Source of the DNA: Deltaproteobacteria bacterium
Lineage (GTDB): Bacteria; Myxococcota_A; Polyangia; HGW-17; SLPX01
Assembly: GCA_021162935.1 (NCBI GenBank)
Contig: JAGGXR010000079.1
Coordinates: forward strand, 1 to 52,299
DNA length: 52,299 nucleotides
Direction: 5' to 3'
A model generated the notes under the pieces. It was given only the letters and a program-made list of their open reading frames with translations, searched no databases and had not been told where the DNA came from. Each line of letters starts with the position of its first letter. Within the stretch, counting starts at the first letter, position 1. A program made the position numbers and the translations under genes. This document shows positions 25,329-32,606 of the stretch, in pieces.

Positions 25329-27365
25329 ATGAAACGGGTTTCCTTGTTGGTTCTGGGCTGTGTTGTCGGTTGGACTCCAACGGCATTTGCACAGGTTTCT
25401 GCTTTTCCCGGGGCGGAAGGATATGGGCGCCATGCAGCCGGAGGTCGGGGCGGAGAGGTTGTCTTCGTGACCAATCTGGACGATTCTGGGCCTGGAAGCT
25501 TGAGGGCTGCCTGTACAGACCGCAACAGGGAAGGAGGGCAAATCGTCCCAAGGACCGTCGTGTTTCGGGTAGGCGGAGTCATTACACTCCAGTCGGACAT
25601 TCGAATTGATGATCCTTATTTGACGATTGCCGGTCAGACCGCACCAGGAGACGGTGTGCTCATTCGTACGGAATCTGGGAGGGACCTGCGGATTTTTTCC
25701 ATCAGCGGTGCCCATGACTTGGTTTTTCGGTATCTCAGAATGCGTAATGGCGGCAGCGACCATCGAGGTGACGCCGGAGACTGCGTCGAGATTATGGGGA
25801 GCGGAAACCATGACATTATTTTCGATCATTGTTCATTGAGCTGGGCGACGGATGAAAATCTCACCGGGTGGGCCGATGACGTCACCGGGGTGACGGTCCA
25901 GTGGTGCATCATTGCAGAGGGGCTCGCCCGCCACAGCAAGGGCTCGTTGTGGGGAAAAAACCCTGGAAACGTGACATTTTACATGAACCTGTTCGCTTCC
26001 AACGAGGATCGCAATCCTTGGTACAAGCGCACTGTGGACGATGGGGTGGTCGGGTATTTTTCCCTGGTCAACAACGTGGTCTACAATTGGGACTGGCGGG
26101 CTGCCTATTTCGGTTGGTATGGTGATTGTCCAGAGTATCCCGAATATGACACCCATTCGGCCGGGACCAGGGTGAATGCCATTGGAAACTTTTTCAAGGT
26201 GGGTCCAAGCACTGGAGACGCCTATCAGACGCAGGAATTTACGCTGGTAGAAAACCCGAACGAAGATTTGCGTATTTATTTGGAGGACAACTATGGCCCT
26301 CACAGAGTCGAGGCGTCCGACGACGAGTGGAACATGACCATCGAGCATGGGCAGCGTTGTGGGTCCGGGGACAAAACCATTCCTGCTCCGGAGTCCTACC
26401 GGTCGCACCAGCCATTCGATGAGGAAAACTTTCCACCCGTGTTTTCGGCGCAGCAGGCTCTCGCCCTGGTTCTTGCCGGTGCAGGGGCCGTCAAGCCCGT
26501 CAGGGACGCGGTGGACATGCGCATCGTCCAGGAAGTACGAGACGGTGCGGGCGGCATCCCGGAGAGTACCCCGAATTTACCTGAGTACAGCAACGGGACA
26601 CCCTATCCCGATGAGGACCAGGACGGCATGGACGATGATTGGGAAACGGCCCATGGATTGAATCCGGCCGACGGCCAGGACGGACGGCAGGATGCGGACG
26701 GAGATGGCTACACCAACCTCGAAGAGTTTCTCAACGAGACAGACCCGAACCGGGATGATGGAAACCAGCCGCCCACGGCTGCGCCCACGGCCGATCCTGC
26801 TGTCGGACAGGCCCCGCTCACCGTCCACTTTATCGCCAATGCCGAAGATCAGGATGGGCAGGTGGTGTCTTATCATTGGGATTTTCACGACGGTGCGACC
26901 TCTGACGAGCAGGACCCGGTCCACGTTTTCGAGGGGCCCGGCCAATACGAGGCGGCGCTCACCGTGACCGATGACGGGGATGCATCCGCCACGGCATCGG
27001 TTACCGTGACCGTGGAGGGGAAATGCGCAGAAGGAACTATGGATTGTAATCAGGATCCTGCCGATGGCTGTGAGACAGATGTGACGACCGATGAACAAAA
27101 CTGTGGGGACTGCGGCCATGCCTGTGGGAGCGACGCGGTCTGCCGAGATGGACGCTGTGAACTCGATTGTGGTGCCGGGATGGTGGAAAAGGACGGGAAG
27201 TGCGTTCCTGAGGGATCCGGGTCGGGTGACGGCTGCGGTTGTGGTGTTTCCACAGACGGTCGGTCGTCTCGTGGCGGCTCGGGTATTCCCCTTCCTGTCT
27301 GGATGCTCGTTGCGGTCTTATTGATCGTGAAACGGCGGGTCGGACGGATGGGGAACAGAGAATGA
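25329..27365 (+). CDS. Secreted pectate lyase-like protein with PKD domain and MYXO-CTERM-like tail
   Basis: The start ATG 25329 follows GAGGTGAATC. The 678-residue protein has a signal peptide ending AFA, then AFPGAEGYGRHAAGGRGG, the N-terminal hallmark of a PL1-type pectate lyase, and a beta-helix with NHDIIFDHCSLSWATDEN (Asn/Asp/Arg positions of the active site). Calcium-binding repeats DQDGMDDDWE and DADGDGYTNLEEF lie near residue 430-470, a PKD domain near 495-570, and Cys-rich EGF-like motifs near 575-625. The C-terminus has GCGCG, a Ser/Gly linker, one hydrophobic segment and VKRRVGR, the layout of a MYXO-CTERM surface-anchoring signal. It should cleave polygalacturonate by beta-elimination. 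Codon use looks slightly lower in GC than the neighbours. Confidence 0.88.
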   Translation: MKRVSLLVLGCVVGWTPTAFAQVSAFPGAEGYGRHAAGGRGGEVVFVTNLDDSGPGSLRAACTDRNREGGQIVPRTVVFRVGGVITLQSDIRIDDPYLTIAGQTAPGDGVLIRTESGRDLRIFSISGAHDLVFRYLRMRNGGSDHRGDAGDCVEIMGSGNHDIIFDHCSLSWATDENLTGWADDVTGVTVQWCIIAEGLARHSKGSLWGKNPGNVTFYMNLFASNEDRNPWYKRTVDDGVVGYFSLVNNVVYNWDWRAAYFGWYGDCPEYPEYDTHSAGTRVNAIGNFFKVGPSTGDAYQTQEFTLVENPNEDLRIYLEDNYGPHRVEASDDEWNMTIEHGQRCGSGDKTIPAPESYRSHQPFDEENFPPVFSAQQALALVLAGAGAVKPVRDAVDMRIVQEVRDGAGGIPESTPNLPEYSNGTPYPDEDQDGMDDDWETAHGLNPADGQDGRQDADGDGYTNLEEFLNETDPNRDDGNQPPTAAPTADPAVGQAPLTVHFIANAEDQDGQVVSYHWDFHDGATSDEQDPVHVFEGPGQYEAALTVTDDGDASATASVTVTVEGKCAEGTMDCNQDPADGCETDVTTDEQNCGDCGHACGSDAVCRDGRCELDCGAGMVEKDGKCVPEGSGSGDGCGCGVSTDGRSSRGGSGIPLPVWMLVAVLLIVKRRVGRMGNRE

Positions 27366-27651
27366 CCTCGCGGTTGCTGTGGCTGCAATGCTCACAGAGC
27401 CTTCGTCTGTGCCGCATCCATGGCTTGGCGTCATTTGAAGACGAATTGGTCACTTTTGGGTTTGCGGTTCAGACAGTAATAGCCACGCCCTGAGCCCGGA
27501 GGCGAAACCATGCCGAGCGGGCCACACAGCCCCATGTGATTCCGCCGACTCTGTTGCACGATAGGGCTCGCACCTGCAGGTGTTTCGGACGATGGCAGCC
27601 AGATGCTCAAAAAGGGTGTAAAAACAGTGGATGACGGACCCGACGCTTCAT

Positions 27652-28842
27652 CTACAGCTTGGCGCCCGCGCTATAGCTCGTGAACAAAAACTCGTCGTTG
27701 TCCGTGGTGAAGCCGAAGCCCAGCACCATTTCGTTCATGATGACAAAGTAGAACCGCTCGTGCACCGTGGCGCCATGGCCAGTTTCCGTAGAGTCGAAAT
27801 AGAACATGTTGGACAGACCGGGGCATTGCGTCAGATTGTCCATGCTCCCCGTCGAGATGTTCCCATCCACATCGAGATGGGAAAACGAACTCCCGGCCGA
27901 TGAATCGAGATGAAGCACGCCGGCGCTGCGTCCCGTCATGTTCTGGTCGTTCCAGACATTGATGAACTGGTAGTCACCGTCGAGGTCCGCCACCGACGAC
28001 ACGTCATACACGTGAAAGGCGAGCAGGAAACCGTTCGTGGGGCCCAAGTCCAGCACGAACGCCGCCTGGGTCGGGTCGGCATAGCCATACCCGGTCAGGT
28101 TCTCTCCGGACTCCGTCACCGAGACGTTCAGCTTGGCTGGATCGTTGCTGTCCAGCGCCCAGGTGCCATGAATGTCAGGCGATGCAATGGGAAACGGCGT
28201 GGTCAAATTTTCTGGAGCCATCTCGGGATAGTCGGTCGCATCGCCGACGCCGGTGGCATAGGACTTGACCACGAACGTGCCGGCTGATTCCATGGTGATG
28301 AGCCCCCATTCCCTGTTGTACTTGCTGCCGTTGACCTCGTCGTTGGAAATCGCAATGTACACATAATCGCCTGCCAGGTCACTGGCCTTGGGCGCGACCT
28401 CGGTGCTCACGCCAAAAGAAATCGTGTTGTCCGGATTCCCCGTGGGAAAGTTGGCCGCGAGGATCTTGTCGTTCAACTCCACGGCATAGAACTTGGATGC
28501 CCCGTCCGAAATCTCGTAAATGCCCGACAACGTCTCACTCATGACCGTATACGTTCCCGACGCATCCTTGCTGGTGGTCTCATTGTGCACCACGTAGCTC
28601 GAATCATCATGATTGATGGAGAAGGTCACCAGATCGCCGTGCGCACCCGCGCCAGCATAGGCGGCCTTGTCCACGTTATTCGAATTGTTTGTGTTGTTTG
28701 TGTTGTTTGAGTTGTTCGTATTGTTCGAATTATTTGAGTTGTTTGTATTACCTGCATTATTTGTATTGCTGCCCGAATCATCACTACAGGCGACCAAAGC
28801 AAACGAGGCAGCCAGAACCAAACCAAAAAACACATTTTTCAT
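27652..28842 (-). CDS. Lipoprotein with a poly-Asn linker, unknown function
   Basis: The start ATG 28842 has AAGGAAGG 8 to 9 bases upstream. The 396-residue product has a signal ending ALVACSD, so it is predicted to be lipidated. The next 45 residues are an Asn-dominated NTNN/NSNN repeat, encoded by near-perfect trinucleotide repeats at about 28680-28760. The rest is a soluble, probably all-beta, region with repeated hydrophobic/acidic strands and no recognised domain. The downstream region to 27366 shows no gene. Confidence 0.75.
   Translation of the reverse strand: MKNVFFGLVLAASFALVACSDDSGSNTNNAGNTNNSNNSNNTNNSNNTNNTNNSNNVDKAAYAGAGAHGDLVTFSINHDDSSYVVHNETTSKDASGTYTVMSETLSGIYEISDGASKFYAVELNDKILAANFPTGNPDNTISFGVSTEVAPKASDLAGDYVYIAISNDEVNGSKYNREWGLITMESAGTFVVKSYATGVGDATDYPEMAPENLTTPFPIASPDIHGTWALDSNDPAKLNVSVTESGENLTGYGYADPTQAAFVLDLGPTNGFLLAFHVYDVSSVADLDGDYQFINVWNDQNMTGRSAGVLHLDSSAGSSFSHLDVDGNISTGSMDNLTQCPGLSNMFYFDSTETGHGATVHERFYFVIMNEMVLGFGFTTDNDEFLFTSYSAGAKL
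28680..28760 (-). repeat. Trinucleotide-like repeat encoding poly-Asn
   Basis: GTTGTT/GTTTGT words recur over about 80 bases, encoding the Asn/Thr/Ser linker of the lipoprotein gene. Such tracts could expand or contract by slippage. Confidence 0.7.
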
Positions 28843-29276
28843 CAAAAAAACCTTCCTTTCTTGTTGAAAATACACCTATTTTTTTACCACAAAGAGCCAC
28901 GCAGTCGTTCGATCGCGTCACTCCCTTTTCGTGACACCATCCCAAAATTGTTTAAGCACCCTGTATTTTTGACGCAGTCCTGCAAAAAGTCAAGGACGTC
29001 CAAGGCCCCTCAATCGTCGGGTCGTCGGGTAATGGGGTAACCAGATAGCTCCGCGAGACCAGGAAGATGATGAGACCACCTCATTTGTCACCATAGAGTT
29101 TTGAGGCGAACATGGTGCACAGCATCTCGACGGCCAATGTTTGACAACCCGGTCTGCGACAGGCTATCAGCCTCGATGCGATCAAATGACCTTCCCGCCG
29201 TCAGGCCATCTTGTTGGGGTCGCGATTGCCAGACTTTGCCCGAGTCGCCGTCGGCGGAACAACGCAAGGAGAAATG
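28843..29276. other. 434-bp divergent gap
   Basis: No convincing gene. It holds one dyad GTCAC (28917-28921) / GTGAC (28931-28935) with a 9-base spacer in the region that should contain the promoter of the poly-Asn lipoprotein. A long antisense frame over 29088-29738 is Arg-rich low-complexity sequence and is treated as chance. Confidence 0.5.
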
Positions 29277-29765
29277 ATGTTTGGAAAACAGAGCAAACCA
29301 AAACGATTTCTGACGTCCTGGGCTGGAGGTTTGATCCTGGTCGCCTCCTGTCATCCTTCGCCGCAATCGGCCACGGGCGACAGGGTTCGTGTGGCGGACA
29401 CCTCGCGTTCCGCCCACCCGGCGGCACGAACGTCGACAGCCGCGCCTCGAACCGCAACGACGGCGCGAACGGAAACCGTCGCGCCCCGAACGGGAACGGC
29501 CAACGAGACGCAACCTGCGACGCATGCTGCAACCAATGATTCGGCGACGGCTCACCAGACCGGCGCAGCCCATCCGAGAGCCGGATCGACGGCCAGCATA
29601 CGTGGGCCAGGCCTCGCCCATTTTGCGCCCCTCGCCGCATCGACACGAACCCGGTTGGCCAAACTCCACCTCACTGGCTGCTCCGAACAGCGGTTTCTCG
29701 TCAAACAGAGCTTCGCGCTCCGCTGGTCTGCTCCTCACGGGTCAGGGGCGGCAAGAACAGCCTGA
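29277..29765 (+). CDS. Small Ala/Thr/Arg-rich putative lipoprotein
   Basis: The start ATG 29277 has AAGGAG 6 bases upstream; ATG 29274 is adjacent in frame. The 162-residue product has a signal with lipobox LVASC, then about 90 residues of Ala/Thr/Arg-rich low complexity (for example ATNDSATAHQTGAA) and no recognised domain. It lies between two lipoprotein genes. The product may be a real surface lipoprotein, but coding evidence beyond the ribosome site and signal is limited. Confidence 0.5.
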   Translation: MFGKQSKPKRFLTSWAGGLILVASCHPSPQSATGDRVRVADTSRSAHPAARTSTAAPRTATTARTETVAPRTGTANETQPATHAATNDSATAHQTGAAHPRAGSTASIRGPGLAHFAPLAASTRTRLAKLHLTGCSEQRFLVKQSFALRWSAPHGSGAARTA

Positions 29766-29854
29766 CGAAACATCCCGCAATCGTCCCCGCGCCCATCCCT
29801 AAGTCTGTCCTCCGTGACGTTCAGTATGACCAACACGTCAGTTCCCCACACCCT

Positions 29855-32446
29855 TCAATATGACTGGTAGAGGGCCGCAATCTCCGCTGCTGATAGGGCG
29901 CGCGAATAGATGCGAATCTCGTCCACGGATCCGGGAAATGGTCCAACATTGACGGCTTCGGACGAACCCACGATCAGATCGTTTCCATTGGACACGATCG
30001 GCCCGGAGATGGCCTGGCTTCCCGTTCCAGCCGATTGTCCATCGACGTAGACCCGAACGAGGGTACCGTCGTAGGTGGCTGCCAAATGGTACCATCGTCC
30101 CGTGGCGAGACGCATGCTGCCGATGCTCGCCACGGTGCCGGCCGCATACCAAGCTACGTTCGTGGTGGCCAAGGCGAAATGCGCCGATCCGCCCGTGTCG
30201 AGGATCCATCGATACGCCGAATCCTTGCCCAAAGGTTGCACCGGTCCACTGGGAAGCTGGTCCAGTTTCGCCCAAAGCGAAACGGTCAGCGCCGCCATGC
30301 CATCGAGTGCGTCGGTGTCAGGAATGCGGACACGCCCAAAGGGCGTTCCGAACAGAGTAGACCGGCTGCTGACCGCGTCGGTCTGTACGAAGGCGGCGCC
30401 CTCATACTGGCCATCATGGTCCAAGACCGTATCCAAGGCCAGGTCCTCGACCACCCCGTCGAGATGCCACTCGCCCACCAGTTCCGAGATGGGAGCACCC
30501 GAAAAGACGGCCTGGATCGTGTGGTCGTTCGCGTCGGCCGGAAGCACGAACTGGGTGGCGGCCGCAATGGTCTGGCCATCGAGAATGATGCTCTGGACCA
30601 TGAAACCTGCATCGGGCACCAGACGGAACAACCTGTCCTTCGACCTGGCCACGAGCATCAGACCGTTCGGATAGATCGCTCCCCCCGAGGAACTCGACAC
30701 GTCGAGGCGTCGATGCACCGTATTCAGGCTCCCCCAGCTCACGAGCAGCAGAAGCCAGTCTTGGGCGTCTGGTTTCTCGGGCACGTTCCAATGGCCCGAT
30801 TGGGGCGAAACCTGGTCATCGATGAGCGACCAATGCCCGGTTCTCGGGTTGAACCAGTAGGCCGAGTAGGTACCGTTCATCCGGTAGATGGCGCCCTGCG
30901 CCGTGGCACCGTAGAAATAGGCCACGTACAGATCCGAACCATCCGAAGACAGGACCGATGCCTCCGAATCCGCAAACTGCGCCCAAGTGGGATCGGAGAA
31001 TCTCGGGGTCAGCCGCCACCAGGGCAAAGCATCGTAGAAGGCGCGCAGATGGCGCATCTGTTTGCCCCCGGCAAAATGGATGGCGTCGTACCATGGATGA
31101 ACGCCCCACTGCTCGCAGCATGAGCAGTCCGTGTCGGACGTGCAGTCGTTCCACAGGCCGTTGGCGCCGTAGCCGAAGCCCGTGCCACCACATTGGAGCG
31201 CCTTGTAGGCGGCCTCGCGCACGCGATCCGCGTGATTTGGGTCTGCGCCCAGCACGATCTCTTCGTAGTTCGCTTCGGCTTCGATGAACGGCTTGGTGGG
31301 CGCAGCGTTCCAGTAGACCTGATAGTGCGATTGCGGCTGGAGCGTGCCGTGCCCAGCCTGGAGAAAAAACAGGTCGTGTCCGGGATCGGTCGCCCAGATC
31401 ATCGGCTCGCCGTGGGTGCTCCCCCACATGTGGCACGTGGCCGGCTGGTCGTAGGCATCCACCTGATTCCAGGCGTCGAAGACCTGCTTCCACTGATCCG
31501 GGTCACTGTTGGGTGCATCGACCTCCTGGCTCGTAAAAAAAATGACCGGGTAGGCGCCATACCGGGCGTTGAGATACCGCGCCAGTCGGGCACCACCGGC
31601 GGCGGTGAAATAGGAGATATTGGAATGGGCCCCCAGGCCGAAGGCATGGACGAGTCCCCCGTCCGCGATGGCCGCAAAGAAGCGATCCAGGGCCTGATAC
31701 TTCGTCGGGTCGATACTGGTGGCGCCCTGATCGTTGCACAGCGTGTCAGCCACGGGATGAGACTGAAAGGCTGTGTAGCCCTCCTCCTCGCGCCGCCTCA
31801 AAGTCGGCAGGAATTGTGTTTCGAAGTCCTCGGCCTCCATGAACCAATGGGTGTCCGCCAGGTAGAAAAACGGCGTCCCGTCACGGTACTGCAGGTGCCG
31901 ACCGTCACTGCTCGTGGAAAGGAAGCCGTGTCGGTAGATGGGCAGGTCGCCGCCGTAGGCCACACAGTCCAGCGTACCCGTCTTGCCGTCGAGGCCAGAG
32001 TCCGTTGGGTCACTGTGCGTCTGATAGGTCCAGCGCCCCACCTTGGTCGGTGCGAATCGGATCTTGAAGTGACGACCGCCGTCCCAAAAACCGAGCCTTG
32101 TGATCGTATCGCCCTGGTCGTGGACAAAAGTCGCCGAGAAGGTCACGTCCATGAATGGATTCTGATACGCCTCATCAGACTCAAACGTAAGCTCGTAGAC
32201 GCGCCACTGCCCGACCGATGGTGGCCCAGCCTGCCCGTCGGACCGAGCGTCCAGGTCGGCGTCTCCACTGCCATCCCGGTCGGCGTCACCATTCGTTGCG
32301 TCCTGCGAGCGGGCATCGCTCTGCGCGTCCATCCCACCATCCGAGTCCTGAACGCGATGGTCCTTGGCGCAGCCCAAGGTCGTCACAAAAACGACGGCGA
32401 GCCAAGCCGCTGAAAGCCTGACCATACAACGACTGGGACTTGTCAC
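29855..32446 (-). CDS. DUF5060/DUF4038 apiosidase-like lipoprotein with LamG domain
   Basis: The start GTG 32446 has AGGAGG 6 bases upstream; upstream ATG 32530 lacks one. The 863-residue product has a lipobox TLGC, an Asp/Ser-rich linker (about residues 25-75), a DUF5060-type beta domain (RVYELTFESDEAYQNPFMDV...TYQTHSDPT), and a DUF4038 TIM-barrel-like domain with FLSTSSDGRHLQYRDG, HWFMEAEDFE and FFTSQEVDAPN. These match GH140-type apiosidases, which act on apiose in pectin rhamnogalacturonan II. A LamG/concanavalin-like domain follows near residues 690-860 (YVDGQSAGTGS, FPGSVDEIRIYSRALSAAEIAALY). It is consistent with pectin breakdown alongside the pectate lyase. The family assignment is by recognition only. 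Confidence 0.85.
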   Translation of the reverse strand: MTSPSRCMVRLSAAWLAVVFVTTLGCAKDHRVQDSDGGMDAQSDARSQDATNGDADRDGSGDADLDARSDGQAGPPSVGQWRVYELTFESDEAYQNPFMDVTFSATFVHDQGDTITRLGFWDGGRHFKIRFAPTKVGRWTYQTHSDPTDSGLDGKTGTLDCVAYGGDLPIYRHGFLSTSSDGRHLQYRDGTPFFYLADTHWFMEAEDFETQFLPTLRRREEEGYTAFQSHPVADTLCNDQGATSIDPTKYQALDRFFAAIADGGLVHAFGLGAHSNISYFTAAGGARLARYLNARYGAYPVIFFTSQEVDAPNSDPDQWKQVFDAWNQVDAYDQPATCHMWGSTHGEPMIWATDPGHDLFFLQAGHGTLQPQSHYQVYWNAAPTKPFIEAEANYEEIVLGADPNHADRVREAAYKALQCGGTGFGYGANGLWNDCTSDTDCSCCEQWGVHPWYDAIHFAGGKQMRHLRAFYDALPWWRLTPRFSDPTWAQFADSEASVLSSDGSDLYVAYFYGATAQGAIYRMNGTYSAYWFNPRTGHWSLIDDQVSPQSGHWNVPEKPDAQDWLLLLVSWGSLNTVHRRLDVSSSSGGAIYPNGLMLVARSKDRLFRLVPDAGFMVQSIILDGQTIAAATQFVLPADANDHTIQAVFSGAPISELVGEWHLDGVVEDLALDTVLDHDGQYEGAAFVQTDAVSSRSTLFGTPFGRVRIPDTDALDGMAALTVSLWAKLDQLPSGPVQPLGKDSAYRWILDTGGSAHFALATTNVAWYAAGTVASIGSMRLATGRWYHLAATYDGTLVRVYVDGQSAGTGSQAISGPIVSNGNDLIVGSSEAVNVGPFPGSVDEIRIYSRALSAAEIAALYQSY

Positions 32447-32606
32447 CGACAACCTCCTGTTTTTTTGCCAAACGAGCCGACCGATTCCAAACGGAACAAA
32501 CGCCAATGGGTTCGAACGACTCGTCAGCAACGTGCGCTGGCGTACTGTGACGTTCTACCGCAACATTGCCTGGAATCAGCCCAAACCCTGATCATCGTTC
32601 GACCGC

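Noticed and set aside
29088-29738. Arg-rich minus-strand frame opposite the small lipoprotein
   Set aside because: No ribosome site and low-complexity translation; the plus-strand frame has a signal and AAGGAG.
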